The notes: generated by a model from the letters alone, not told the origin. Shown: positions 45,878 through 54,936, counted from the stretch's first letter. The stretch: 64,000 nucleotides of DNA from Porphyrobacter sp. (GCA_016125555.1 WGLN01000001.1:186001-250000), one strand, 5' to 3'. A program made the numbers and translations.

Positions 45878-47412
45878 TGGGCGAATTCCTTGTTGAGTTC
45901 GGCCTGCAAGGCGGTGCGGTCGATCTTGCCATTGGGGTTGAGCGGCAGCACGGCGCGCCAATGGATATGCTGCGGCTGCATGAAATTGGGCAAGTCCCGC
46001 TGGAGCCGCTTGGCCAGTTCCTCGCCCGCCGCCGGGTCGCCGCGCACCACCAGATGCACCGCTTGGCCCAGGCGCTTATGCGGCACGCCGAGCGCCACCG
46101 CCTCCGCTGCGAGACCCGTCGCCAGCGCGGCCTCCTCGACCTCCTGCGGGCTGATGCGGTTGCCGGCGCTCTTGATCATCGCGTCGCGCCGCCCGGCGAA
46201 ATAGAGCAGCCCGTCCGCCTCGCGCTTGACCCGGTCGCCCGACCACACGGCGGTGCCGCCATAGGTGGAGGCGGCGGGCGCGGGCTTGAAGCGTTCTGCG
46301 GTGCGCTCCGGGTCCTGCCAATAGCCCTGTGCCACCAGCGGGCCGCAGTGGACGAGTTCGCCCTCTTCCCCATCCGCGGCGACCTCGCCCGTGTCGCCGA
46401 TGACGAGAATCTCTGCGAAAGGTATCGCCTTACCCATTGATGTCGGGTGCAAATCCACCAATGATGGATCGAGATAGGTCGAGCGGAACGCCTCGGTCAG
46501 GCCGTACATCGGGAACAGCCGCGCCGCCGGGAACAGGCCGCGCAGGGCGCGCACGAGGTCCACCGTCAGTGCCCCGCCGCTGTTGGTCAGCCGCCGCAAG
46601 GGTGCGCGCGCTTCCTCCGGCCAGTCGATCTCGCTCAGTTGCACCCACAGGGGCGGCACCGCGGCGAGCGTGGTAACGCAATGCTTCGCGCAGGCCTTGG
46701 CGACGTCCTTGGGGAACAGGAAGTCGAGCGGCACCACGCAGCCGCCTGCAAGCCAGGTAGAAAACAGCTGGTTCTGGCCATAGTCGAAAGACAGCGGCAG
46801 CACCGCCAGAGTCACGTCGTCGCGCACCATGCCGAGGTAATGCGCCACGCTGACCGCGCCGAGCCACATATTGGCATGGCTCAGCATCACCCCCTTGGGC
46901 CTGCCGGTCGAGCCCGAGGTGTAGAGGATCGCGGCAAGCGCCGAAGGATCGGCGCGTGAGGGGCCGAGCGGGGCGCAGGCCGCCGCCATCCGCAGCGCTT
47001 CGCCCTCCTCGAGGGCCCGGCAGTGATCCGGCAGGTCCCCCGCTTCGAGACTGGCGAGCCGCGAGCCGGTGCCGATCAGCAGCCTCGCGCCGCTGTCGGC
47101 GAGGATATGCGCCACCTGCGCGCGCTTGAGCAGCGGGTTGACCGGCACGTGCACCAGCCCCGCGCGCGCCGCCGCGAGCGGCAGCAGGCAGGTGAGTTCG
47201 CCCTTGGCCGCCCAGCTTGCCACCCGCGCGCCGGGCTCGGGCAGCATGTCGCTCAGCCACATCGCCAGCTGGCCCACACGCTGTCTTAACGCATCGTGGT
47301 TAAGCGTGCCCTCGCGCAGCACCAACGCGGGCCTATCGCCCTCGCCTGCCGCCGCCGCCAGTTCGGCGAGGTGGTCGAGCGCGCGCGGGACGGGATCGGG
47401 CTGGTGCGGCAT
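45874..47412 (-). CDS. acyl-CoA ligase (AMP-forming), exosortase A system-associated
   Basis: The 512-residue ANL-superfamily enzyme should adenylate a carboxylic acid and load it on CoA or on the nearby carrier protein. It has the A3 P-loop ILYTSGSTGRPKGVMLSH, FPMYGLTEAFRST, VWSGDRVKREADGLLYFAGR and the catalytic Lys in PLNPNGKIDR. Its ATG at 47412-47410 overlaps, on the opposite strand, an ATG of the divergent acetyltransferase, so the two share at most a very short promoter. It forms a two-gene unit with the decarboxylase. Confidence 0.93.
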   Translation of the reverse strand: MPHQPDPVPRALDHLAELAAAAGEGDRPALVLREGTLNHDALRQRVGQLAMWLSDMLPEPGARVASWAAKGELTCLLPLAAARAGLVHVPVNPLLKRAQVAHILADSGARLLIGTGSRLASLEAGDLPDHCRALEEGEALRMAAACAPLGPSRADPSALAAILYTSGSTGRPKGVMLSHANMWLGAVSVAHYLGMVRDDVTLAVLPLSFDYGQNQLFSTWLAGGCVVPLDFLFPKDVAKACAKHCVTTLAAVPPLWVQLSEIDWPEEARAPLRRLTNSGGALTVDLVRALRGLFPAARLFPMYGLTEAFRSTYLDPSLVDLHPTSMGKAIPFAEILVIGDTGEVAADGEEGELVHCGPLVAQGYWQDPERTAERFKPAPAASTYGGTAVWSGDRVKREADGLLYFAGRRDAMIKSAGNRISPQEVEEAALATGLAAEAVALGVPHKRLGQAVHLVVRGDPAAGEELAKRLQRDLPNFMQPQHIHWRAVLPLNPNGKIDRTALQAELNKEFAQ

Positions 47413-47431
47413 GGCAGGAGCATTCTTCGTA

Positions 47432-48442
47432 GTGATCGAGGCGCGGTATCACGATAGCGTTAACGTCTTGCAAGGGCTCAATGCACCCGCGACCGCGCCC
47501 TTCGACCGCGCCGAGTGGTACGCGCTGCTCGCCGCGACGGGGCTGACCCCGCTGATCGCGATCGCCAGCGACGCGGAGAACGCCGCCGCGCTCGCCCTGA
47601 CCGAGGAAGCGGGGCGCATCACGCCCTTGCGCAACTGGTATTCCTTCACCTGGCGCCAGCTCGCCCCTGCAGGCGAAGCGGGCGACCGGCTGCTCGAGGC
47701 GATCGCGCGCCAGCTCAGATCGCGCGGCTGGCGCGTCACGCTCGAGCCGGTCCCGGACGAGGACGGCTCGGCGACGCGCCTCGCGCGCGCCTTCCGCACC
47801 GCAGGATGGCGGGTGCGGGTCGAACCCTGCGACACCAACCACGTGCTCGAGGTGCGCGGACGCAGCTTCGCCGAATATTGGGCGACCCGCCCGGGGGCGC
47901 TGCGCACCACGCTGAAGCGCAAGGCGAAGAAGGTCGAAGCCCGGGTGCTCACGCATTTCGATCCCGACGCCTGGGCCGATTACGAGGCGATCTACGCCGC
48001 CAGCTGGAAGCCTGCCGAGGACCAGCCCGCCATGCTGCGCGCCTTCGCCGAGGCCGAGGGCGCGGCCGGCCGCTTGCGGCTCGGCGTCGCGCGCGCCGAG
48101 GGACAGGCGGTCGCGGCGCAGTGCTGGACCGTCGAGAACGGCGTCGCCTATATCCACAAGCTCGCCCATCTCGAGAGCCACCGCCAGCTATCCGCCGGCA
48201 CCACGCTCAGCGCCGCGCTGTTCGCCCACGTCATCGACATCGACCGTGTCGCATTGGTCGATTTCGGCACCGGCGATCAGGGCTACAAGGCGGACTGGAT
48301 GGAGGCGGTGCGCCCGCGCTTTCGCATCGATTGTCTCGATCCGGCACAGCCCCGCGCCTGGGCGCCGCTCGCCAAACGGTTGCTGCGCGCGCGCCGCGCG
48401 CACGGTGCCGCGGCGCTTGCACCACAGGGCGCGCATGGCTAA
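47432..48442 (+). CDS. GNAT/FemAB-like acetyltransferase (CelD/BcsL type) in XrtA locus
   Basis: The ~336-residue protein has a FemAB/CelD-like acyltransferase fold: RPGALRTTLKRKAKKVEARV, YEAIYAASWKPAEDQPAML, AAQCWTVENGVAYIHKLAHL and FGTGDQGYKADWM. Start choice is uncertain. An ATG at 47411 (MAGAFFVVIEARY) overlaps the start codon of the divergent ligase, so the GTG at 47432, with AGGAG 11 bases upstream, looks better. It may move an acyl or aminoacyl group held on the ACP to a sugar; this is inference from the cluster. Confidence 0.82.
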   Translation: MIEARYHDSVNVLQGLNAPATAPFDRAEWYALLAATGLTPLIAIASDAENAAALALTEEAGRITPLRNWYSFTWRQLAPAGEAGDRLLEAIARQLRSRGWRVTLEPVPDEDGSATRLARAFRTAGWRVRVEPCDTNHVLEVRGRSFAEYWATRPGALRTTLKRKAKKVEARVLTHFDPDAWADYEAIYAASWKPAEDQPAMLRAFAEAEGAAGRLRLGVARAEGQAVAAQCWTVENGVAYIHKLAHLESHRQLSAGTTLSAALFAHVIDIDRVALVDFGTGDQGYKADWMEAVRPRFRIDCLDPAQPRAWAPLAKRLLRARRAHGAAALAPQGAHG

Positions 48443-48484
48443 GCCCCGCGGCCAAGCGCCGATGACAGGGATTTGGGCGATCCG

Positions 48485-48781
48485 ATGAATGCCATTCCGA
48501 CCACCCACGACGCCGCCGGAGAGGCCGCGCTCGACCGCGAACTCAAGGGCTTGATTGCCGACGTGCTCGGGCTCGACCCGGCGCGCGCCGAGGGGCTCGG
48601 TGCGGATTCGGGGCTGTTCGGCCATCTGCCCGAACTGGACTCGATGGCGGTCGCAGGGCTGCTCACCGAGATGGAAGACCGCCTCGGGATCGTCATCGAG
48701 GACGACGATGTCGATGGCGAGATGCTCGAAACCTATGGCGGGCTGCTGGCCTTCGCCCGGGCCAAGCTCGCCGACCGCTGA
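48485..48781 (+). CDS. acyl carrier protein, XrtA locus
   Basis: The 98-residue protein is an acyl carrier-like domain with the phosphopantetheine Ser53 in LPELDSMAVAGLLTEMEDRLG, the four-helix pattern and many acidic residues (VIEDDDVDGEM). It lies between the acetyltransferase and the hydrolase genes, and the acyl-CoA ligase is divergent. It likely carries the acyl or aminoacyl group made by ligase and decarboxylase. I chose the ATG at MNAIPTTHDA; a TTG four codons upstream is possible. Confidence 0.9.
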   Translation: MNAIPTTHDAAGEAALDRELKGLIADVLGLDPARAEGLGADSGLFGHLPELDSMAVAGLLTEMEDRLGIVIEDDDVDGEMLETYGGLLAFARAKLADR

Positions 48782-48793
48782 CCCCTGCTCCCC

Positions 48794-49468
48794 GTGATCT
48801 CCACGTGGACCCTCGAGAGGCCTGACGCCCCCGCAGCCGAGGAACTGCTGGTCGCCTTCGACGCCGGACGGCCGGTGCGCGTGCTTGTATGCCCGGCATG
48901 GTTCGACGAAGCCAATAAGCTGCGGCGCTTCACCGTCGAGGTGATGCGGCGGCTCGACGCGGCCGGCATCGACAGCTTTCTGCCCGACCTACCCGGCTGC
49001 AACGAGAGCCTTGCGCCGCTCGATGCGCAGACCCTCGCGGACTGGCGCGACGCCATGACGTCAGCCGCGCAGGCTCTGGGGGCAACGCACGTGCTTGCCG
49101 TGCGGGCCGGAGCGCTGCTCGCCCCCGCTACCCTGCCCGGCTGGCGCTACGCGCCGCAGTCCGGCCCCACTCTGCTGCGGGGCATGGTGCGCGCCCGCAC
49201 GATTGCCGCACGCGAGCGGGGCCTTGAGGAAAAGGCTGAGGCGCTGCTGGCGCTGGGGCGCGAGCAGGGACTGGTGCTGGGCGGCTGGCCGCTGGGCGCG
49301 GCGATGATCCGCGAACTCGAAACCGCCGAGCCGGTGGCGGTCGAAGCGCAGCCCGAAATCCCGCAATCGGCGCTCGGCGGGCCGGGACTGTGGCTGCGCG
49401 CCGAGCCGGACGAGGACGCGGCTCAGGCCGAGCGGCTTGCGGCGATCCTCGCCGAGAGCCTCGCATGA
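48794..49468 (+). CDS. alpha/beta hydrolase-like protein, probable XrtA-associated hydrolase 2 type
   Basis: The 224-residue protein has an alpha/beta-hydrolase-like start: VRVLVCPAWFDEANKLRRF, MRRLDAAGIDSFLPDLPGCNES. The nucleophile elbow is degenerate: at THVLAVRAGALLAP an Arg104 stands where Ser would be. I infer the XrtA-associated 'hydrolase 2' family from the EANKLRR and DLPGCNES pattern and from the position beside hydrolase 1. It may be non-catalytic or use another residue. GTG start; its stop overlaps the next ATG (ATGA). Confidence 0.75.
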   Translation: MISTWTLERPDAPAAEELLVAFDAGRPVRVLVCPAWFDEANKLRRFTVEVMRRLDAAGIDSFLPDLPGCNESLAPLDAQTLADWRDAMTSAAQALGATHVLAVRAGALLAPATLPGWRYAPQSGPTLLRGMVRARTIAARERGLEEKAEALLALGREQGLVLGGWPLGAAMIRELETAEPVAVEAQPEIPQSALGGPGLWLRAEPDEDAAQAERLAAILAESLA

Positions 49469-50244
49469 AACGCCTGCCGCTCTCCTTCGGCTGCGGCCGC
49501 TTCCGGCTCGCCGCGACGCTCGACACGGCGCCGGGCACAACCGGGCTGCTGATCGTCAGCGGCGGCAACGATATCCGCTCCGGCGCCTTCTCGGGTCAGG
49601 CGCGGCTCGCGGCGCGGATCGCGCGCGCAGGCTTCCCGGTGTTCCGCTTCGACCGCAGGGGCATCGGCGACAGCGAGGGCGAGAACCGCGGGTTCCGCCA
49701 CTCGGCGAAAGACATTGCCGCCGCGCTCGAGGCATTCCGGGCGATGGCGCCGCAGGTTGCGCGGGTAGTCGCCTTCGGCAATTGCGATGCCGCCTCGGCG
49801 CTGATGCTGGCGGGGGGCGCGGGCTCCGACGGGCTGGTGCTGTCCAACCCCTGGACCATCGAGGAGGACGCCGGGGACAGCACGCCCCCTCCCGCAGCCA
49901 TTCGTGCACGGTATATCGAAAAGCTGAAGAACCCGCGCGAGGTCGCCCGGTTGCTGGGCGGCGGAGTGAATCTCGGCAAGCTTGCGCGGGGCATGCTGCG
50001 CTCGGTCGCACCCTCCGCCCCGCCCTCGAGCCTTGCAGCGGCGATGCGCGAGGGGCTGGCCGGCTTCGAAGGCGAGGTGCGCATCCTGCTCGCAGGCAGC
50101 GACCGCACCGCGCAGGTGTTCGACAGCGCCTGGGACAGCGCCGATCCGCGGATCCAGCGCTGCCCGGGGGCGGGCCATGCCTGGGTCGAACCCGAGCATC
50201 GCGACTGGCTCGATGCGCAGATCCTCGCAGCGCTGCGCGCTTAA
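49465..50244 (+). CDS. alpha/beta hydrolase 1, exosortase A system-associated
   Basis: The 259-residue protein is an alpha/beta-hydrolase with VSGGNDIRSGAFSGQARLA, RFDRRGIGDSEGEN, and the elbow VVAFGNCDAASALML, where Cys107 replaces Ser as in dienelactone-hydrolase-like enzymes. ILLAGSDRTAQVFDS (Asp) and CPGAGHAWVEPEH (His) complete the triad. It may cleave a thioester on the locus ACP or trim the product; this is inference. It is the last gene of the plus-strand XrtA unit. Confidence 0.9.
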   Translation: MKRLPLSFGCGRFRLAATLDTAPGTTGLLIVSGGNDIRSGAFSGQARLAARIARAGFPVFRFDRRGIGDSEGENRGFRHSAKDIAAALEAFRAMAPQVARVVAFGNCDAASALMLAGGAGSDGLVLSNPWTIEEDAGDSTPPPAAIRARYIEKLKNPREVARLLGGGVNLGKLARGMLRSVAPSAPPSSLAAAMREGLAGFEGEVRILLAGSDRTAQVFDSAWDSADPRIQRCPGAGHAWVEPEHRDWLDAQILAALRA

Positions 50245-50257
50245 TAATTGGGTGGTC

Positions 50258-50301
50258 GCGTTTTCCGAACCGTCAGGTGATCCCACCTGACTGGAAAACG
50301 C
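50258..50301. repeat. 44-base imperfect palindrome between convergent genes
   Basis: GCGTTTTCC (50258-50266) pairs with GGAAAACGC (50293-50301), and inside it GTCAGGTG (50272-50279) pairs with CACCTGAC (50284-50291) over a 4-base loop. An asymmetric internal loop (5 against 1) separates the stems. There is no T-run on either side. It may be a bidirectional terminator or a copy of a dispersed palindromic repeat. Confidence 0.65.
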
Positions 50302-50302
50302 T

Positions 50303-51499
50303 CTAGCGTTCGAACAGGCTCACCAGTTCGACATGGGTGGACCAGCGGAACTGGCCCACCCCGCGCAGCTTCGTCAGCCGGAAGCCCGCCTGCGCCAGCG
50401 TCGCCGCATCGCGCGCCCAACTCGAGGGATTGCAGCTGACATAGACCACCCGCGAAAGCGTGCTCGCGGCGATTTCCGCCACCTGTGCGCGCGCGCCGGC
50501 GCGCGGCGGATCGAGCAGCACGGCGTCGAAGCGATCGAGTTCGGCGGGTTGGAGCGGGCTGCGGAACAGGTCGCGGTGCAGCGCCAGCACCCGCCCCCCT
50601 GCCCGCGCCCCCGCCGCCTTGCAGGCGAGATGCGCGGCCTGATCGGCCTCGACCGCGAGCACCTTGCGCCCGTCCCTCACCCCGAAGGCGAAGGTGCCGA
50701 GCCCCGCGAACAGATCGGCGACGATCCGCGCCCCCGCGAGCCATTCGCGCGCATCGGCGATCATGCGGCTTTCCGCATCCGCTGTTGCCTGAAGGAAGGC
50801 GCCGGGCGGCAGACTGACCGGCACGCCTGAAAGCGTCACCGTCACCGGTTCGGGCTCCCACAAGGTTTCAGGCCCGTAGCCCTGATCGACCGTCAGCCGG
50901 GCCAGCGCATGCGCGCGCGCGAAATCGAGCGCGGCCTCGGTCGGGCCAAGGCCTTCGAGCGGGAAGTGGAGAAGGTTCGCCTCGACCCCCCGGTCGGCCA
51001 GCGTCAGGTCGATGCCCACCATCGCCTTGGGACCATGCGCCGCGACGAAGCCGCGCAAGGGTGCAATCAGCGCCGCCAGTGCGGGGTGGAGCACCGGACA
51101 CTCGGCGAGATCGACGATGCGGTGCGCCCGCCCTTCGCGGTAGCCCAGCACCGCGCCCTTGGCGGTGCGAAGACCGTGCAGGCCCGCGCGGCGGCGGCTG
51201 CGGGGCGGGGAGAGGTGGACGGGCAGCAGCTCCTCGGGCTCCAGCCCCTGTCCGCGCGCGGCATTGACCACCCTGCCGGTGACGAACTCGCCGAGCACCG
51301 TGTCGTCGGCGTGCTGCAGCTGGCATCCGCCGCAAACGGCAAAGTGGCGGCACGCGGGCGCAGCATGGTGGGGCCCCGGGGTGAGCGCCCCGCCCTCGTC
51401 CACGAGGTCTCCCGGCACCGCCCCCGGCACATGGCGCCCCGATGCGGTGATGCCGTCGCCCTTGGCGGCGAGGCGGATGATGGGTTCGCCGGAAGTCAC
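50303..51499 (-). CDS. RNA m5U methyltransferase family protein (TrmA/RlmD-like)
   Basis: The 398-residue enzyme is a class I SAM-dependent RNA (uracil-5)-methyltransferase of the RlmC/RlmD/TrmA group. The [4Fe-4S] motif is CRHFAVCGGCQLQH (about 49-62). The SAM domain has FLQATADAESRM, VADLFAGLGTFAFGV and VLLDPPRAGARAQ. The catalytic Cys is in RVVYVSCNPSSWARD. The N-terminal TRAM domain is short. The GTG overlaps the upstream stop in GTGA. Target base (rRNA or tRNA) cannot be decided. Confidence 0.92.
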   Translation of the reverse strand: MTSGEPIIRLAAKGDGITASGRHVPGAVPGDLVDEGGALTPGPHHAAPACRHFAVCGGCQLQHADDTVLGEFVTGRVVNAARGQGLEPEELLPVHLSPPRSRRRAGLHGLRTAKGAVLGYREGRAHRIVDLAECPVLHPALAALIAPLRGFVAAHGPKAMVGIDLTLADRGVEANLLHFPLEGLGPTEAALDFARAHALARLTVDQGYGPETLWEPEPVTVTLSGVPVSLPPGAFLQATADAESRMIADAREWLAGARIVADLFAGLGTFAFGVRDGRKVLAVEADQAAHLACKAAGARAGGRVLALHRDLFRSPLQPAELDRFDAVLLDPPRAGARAQVAEIAASTLSRVVYVSCNPSSWARDAATLAQAGFRLTKLRGVGQFRWSTHVELVSLFER

Positions 51500-52887
51500 A
51501 GCGCCGCCGCTAGCGCCCCGGATACCCTTTCGGCAAGCTCGGACGGCGTGAAGGCGGGGCCAGCGCGCCGCGCCGCCTCGCCGTGCAGCCACAGCGCCTC
51601 GCAGGCGGCGGTGAAGGGGTCGCGTCCGGTCGCCATGCGGCTCGCGGCGATCCCTGCCAGCACGTCCCCCGTCCCCGCGACGGAAAGCCAGCTCGGCGTC
51701 GGCAGCCCGAGTGCGAGGCGTCCGTCGGGCGCGGCGACGATGCTGTCCGGCCCCTTGGCGATCACCACCATCCCGCTCGTGCGGGCCAAGGCGCGCGCGC
51801 GGTGGCGGCGTCCCTCGGCAACGACGCCGAAGGCGCGGCACAGGGTTTCGAGCTCGCCGTCGTGCGGGGTGGCGAGCATCGGGACCTCGCGCGCGAGCAT
51901 CGCGGGGGTCAGCAGCACCAGCGCATCGGCATCGAGCACCAGCGCCTTCGCCCGTGCAAGTGCGGCGCGGAGCCTGCCGCGCGCCGCCTCGTCCCGCCCC
52001 AGCCCCGGCCCGACCAGCACCGCGTCGATCCGTTCGTCCTCCAGCGCATCGCCGAGCGGCGCGGCGTCGGTGACGAGATCGGCCGGCGCCCCCGGATCGG
52101 CCGCGGGGGACAGCAGCTTCACGTAGCCCGCTCCGGCGCGCTGGGCGGCAGCGGCGGCGAGAAGGCTCGCCCCCGGCATCGCGCCCGCGACGATGGCGAG
52201 CAGCCCGCGGCGATACTTGTGGCTATCGGCGGCGGGCGGTGCGATGCGCGGGCGGGTGGCGAGTTGCGCCGCGCCCTCGACGTCGGCGATCCCGATCGGC
52301 ACGCACCGCATCTGTCCCATCAGCGCGCGGCCCGGCAGGCTCCAATGCGCGAATTTCCACGCGCCGAGTGCGAGGGTGAGTTCATAGGCCGGGAGCTTGT
52401 CGTTGAGGACCGCTCCCGTATCGCTGGCAACGCCGGAGGGCACGTCGACCGCCACCCGGAAACGGTGCCGCGCGGCAAGGTCGCGCAGCAGCAGCGCGTG
52501 TTCGGCAACCAGCGGGCGCGCGAGGCCCGAGCCGAACAGGCAGTCGACGAAAATATCGCCGTGCAGCCTGCCCGCGCCGCTCTCGACCGGTCCGTCCCAG
52601 CGGCGACGCGCCTCCTTGGCGGCATCGGTTTTCGGCGCAAGCGGCGCGACGACCCGGACCGCATGACCGGCCTCGCGCAAACGCCGGGCGATGACGTAAC
52701 CATCGCCTCCGTTGTTGCCGGGGCCGCACAGCACGGTGACGCCGCGCCCCGCGGCAATCCGCCGGATCCATTCCGCCGCGCCGCCCGCGGCGCGCTCCAT
52801 CAGCTCGGAAACCGTGGTGCCCGCATCGAACAGCGCCTGTTCGGCGGCGCGCATTTGCGCAGCGGTGAGGACCTGCGCGGCGCTCAC
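51496..52887 (-). CDS. nnrD: bifunctional NAD(P)HX epimerase/dehydratase
   Basis: The 463-residue fusion repairs hydrated NAD(P)H. The N-terminal YjeF_N epimerase domain (about 1-200) has VTVLCGPGNNGGDGYVIARRL and VAVDVPSGVASDTG. The C-terminal dehydratase domain (about 215-463) has KYRRGLLAIVAGAMPGASLLAA in pieces, DAVLVGPGLGRDE, LATPHDGELETL and SVAGTGDVLAGIAAS. It starts at GTG ([12 protein letters not shown]), overlapping the lipoprotein stop in GTGA, and ends overlapping the RNA methyltransferase. The fused form is common in bacteria and no domain looks damaged. Confidence 0.94.
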   Translation of the reverse strand: MSAAQVLTAAQMRAAEQALFDAGTTVSELMERAAGGAAEWIRRIAAGRGVTVLCGPGNNGGDGYVIARRLREAGHAVRVVAPLAPKTDAAKEARRRWDGPVESGAGRLHGDIFVDCLFGSGLARPLVAEHALLLRDLAARHRFRVAVDVPSGVASDTGAVLNDKLPAYELTLALGAWKFAHWSLPGRALMGQMRCVPIGIADVEGAAQLATRPRIAPPAADSHKYRRGLLAIVAGAMPGASLLAAAAAQRAGAGYVKLLSPAADPGAPADLVTDAAPLGDALEDERIDAVLVGPGLGRDEAARGRLRAALARAKALVLDADALVLLTPAMLAREVPMLATPHDGELETLCRAFGVVAEGRRHRARALARTSGMVVIAKGPDSIVAAPDGRLALGLPTPSWLSVAGTGDVLAGIAASRMATGRDPFTAACEALWLHGEAARRAGPAFTPSELAERVSGALAAAL

Positions 52888-53234
52888 CGCGCAGGCGCCG
52901 CGATCAGCGCGCGCGGAATGCGGTAGCGGTCGGCACCAATCGCGAATTGCAGCACGCCCGCCGCGCTTTCCTCGGGAACCAGCGGATCGGCACCGTCGAG
53001 CGGAGCCAGCGCAGCAGTCGGGCCACCGCGCCGCAGCCGCCGGAACCCGCCATCCGGGCCGTGGAGCACGAATTCGCCTTCCTCGCCCACCCGCTCCAGC
53101 GTGCACACCGGCGAAAATGCAGCGCCCGGGCCGATCGCGCAATCGACGGCCTCTCCCGGCGGCGGCGGACTCTCCTTGCCGCAGGCTGCCAGCAGCAGCG
53201 ACAGGACGAGCGCGCTAGATATCCGCAAACACAT
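52884..53234 (-). CDS. predicted lipoprotein
   Basis: The 116-residue protein starts [18 protein letters not shown], with a lipoprotein signal and a lipidation Cys18 in LLAAC, then a Pro linker ([14 protein letters not shown]). The mature part has two Cys (VDCAIG, PVCTLE) that could form a disulfide, and a compact beta-rich look ([25 protein letters not shown]). I recognise no family. The start lies 20 bases inside ilvD and the stop overlaps nnrD in GTGA, so it is coupled to housekeeping genes on both sides. Confidence 0.78.
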   Translation of the reverse strand: MCLRISSALVLSLLLAACGKESPPPPGEAVDCAIGPGAAFSPVCTLERVGEEGEFVLHGPDGGFRRLRRGGPTAALAPLDGADPLVPEESAAGVLQFAIGADRYRIPRALIAAPAR

Positions 53235-54936
53235 GGGTCTCCGCCTTGGCGCCCGGATGGGTGACCGCACCGTGGCGGGCCGGGCCGACCACCTGAGCAT
53301 AGCGCCAAAGCGCGCCGGCCTGATAGTCGTTCATGCGCGGTTGCCATTCCCGGCGACGTTCCGCCAGTTCGTCCTCGGGGACCGCGAGTTCGATGGTCCC
53401 GGCCTCGGCGTCGATGGTGATGATGTCGCCGTCCTCGACCAGCGCGATCGGCCCGCCGTCGGCGGCCTCGGGGCAGACATGGCCGATGCAGAAACCGCGT
53501 GTCGCACCCGAGAAGCGCCCGTCGGTGATCAGCGCGACCTTCTCGCCCATGCCCTGGCCATAGAGCGCGGCGGTGGTGGAGAGCATCTCGCGCATGCCGG
53601 GACCGCCCTTGGGCCCTTCGTAGCGGATGACGATCACGCAGCCTTCGGCGATATCGCGGCTCTCGACCGCGGCGAAGGCGTCCTCCTCGCAGTCGAAGAC
53701 CCGCGCCGGGCCGGAGAATTGCAGGCGCGTCATCCCGGCGACCTTCACGATCGCACCATCGGGGGCAAGGCTGCCCTTGAGGCCGACGACGCCGCCGGTG
53801 GGCGTGATCGGGGTCTTCACGTCGTAGAACACCTTCTGGTCGGGGTTCCAGGTGATCTCCTCGAGGTTCTCGCCGATGGTCTTGCCGGTGACGGTGACCG
53901 GGTTCGGATCGAGGAAGCCGCCGTCGAGCAGCGTCTTCATCGCCATGTAGACCCCGCCCGCCTCGTGCATGTCCTTGGCGACATATTTCCCGCCGGGCTT
54001 GAGGTCGGCGATGTAGGGGGTCGACTTGAAGATCTCGGCGACATCGAAGAGGTCGAACGCGATGCCGCACTCGTTCGCCATGGCGGGCAGGTGCAGCGCG
54101 GCATTGGTCGAACCGCCGGTCGCCGCGACCACGCGCGCGGCATTCTCGAAGGCGGCGCGGGTGCAGATGTCGCGCGGGCGCAGATTGCGCGCCACCAGCG
54201 CCATCACCTGCCTGCCCGCGGCGACCGCGATTTCCTCGCGCGATCTGTAAGGAGCGGGCGCCATGTTACTGTTCGGCAAGGACAAGCCGATCGCCTCGCC
54301 GACGCAGGCCATGGTGTTGGCGGTGAACTGGCCGCCGCATGCCCCGTGCCCGGGGCAGGCGACCTTCTCGAGCGCGATCAGCTCGGTGAGCGGGCAATTG
54401 CCCGCCGCGTGCTGGCCGACCGCCTCGAACACGTCGACCACGGTGACGTCCTTGCCGTGAAAGGTGCCGGGCAGGATCGAGCCGCCGTAGACGAAGATGC
54501 TGGGCACGTTCAGCCGCAGCATCGCCATCATCATGCCCGGCAGGCTCTTGTCGCAGCCCGCGAAGCCGACCAGCGCGTCATAACAATGGCCTCTCACCGA
54601 AAGCTCCACCGAATCCGCGATCACCTCGCGGCTGACCAGCGAGCTTTTCATGCCCTGGTGGCCCATCGCGATCCCGTCGGTGACGGTGATGGTGTTGAAC
54701 CTGCGGGGTGTGCCGCCGCCCGCGATCACGCCCTCGCGGCAGATGTCGGCCTGGGCGTTCAAGGTGGTGTTGCAGGGCGCCGAATCGTTGCCCGCGCTGA
54801 CCACGCCGACGAAGGGCGCGGCGATCTCCTCCTCCGTCATGCCCATCGCATAGTAGTAGGAACGGTGCGGGGCGCGCTCCGGGCCGACCGAGACATGGCG
54901 GCTGGGGAGCTTGGACTTGTCGAACTTGGAAGACAT
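53215..54936 (-). CDS. ilvD: dihydroxy-acid dehydratase
   Basis: IlvD catalyses the third step of valine/isoleucine synthesis, dehydrating 2,3-dihydroxy acids with an Fe-S cluster. The 573-residue protein has the cluster cysteines in [25 protein letters not shown] and [16 protein letters not shown], and the C-terminal [22 protein letters not shown]. The [15 protein letters not shown] has GGGAAA upstream. Regulation by attenuation is not visible. It is first in a chain of tightly spaced minus-strand genes leading to the lipoprotein. Confidence 0.97.
   Translation of the reverse strand: MSSKFDKSKLPSRHVSVGPERAPHRSYYYAMGMTEEEIAAPFVGVVSAGNDSAPCNTTLNAQADICREGVIAGGGTPRRFNTITVTDGIAMGHQGMKSSLVSREVIADSVELSVRGHCYDALVGFAGCDKSLPGMMMAMLRLNVPSIFVYGGSILPGTFHGKDVTVVDVFEAVGQHAAGNCPLTELIALEKVACPGHGACGGQFTANTMACVGEAIGLSLPNSNMAPAPYRSREEIAVAAGRQVMALVARNLRPRDICTRAAFENAARVVAATGGSTNAALHLPAMANECGIAFDLFDVAEIFKSTPYIADLKPGGKYVAKDMHEAGGVYMAMKTLLDGGFLDPNPVTVTGKTIGENLEEITWNPDQKVFYDVKTPITPTGGVVGLKGSLAPDGAIVKVAGMTRLQFSGPARVFDCEEDAFAAVESRDIAEGCVIVIRYEGPKGGPGMREMLSTTAALYGQGMGEKVALITDGRFSGATRGFCIGHVCPEAADGGPIALVEDGDIITIDAEAGTIELAVPEDELAERRREWQPRMNDYQAGALWRYAQVVGPARHGAVTHPGAKAETHVFADI

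Noticed and set aside
48798..48811. Palindrome TCCACGTGGA as a second parS-like site
   Set aside because: It shares only the CACGTG core and lacks the TGTTTC/GAAACA arms, and it is coding for an ordinary peptide.
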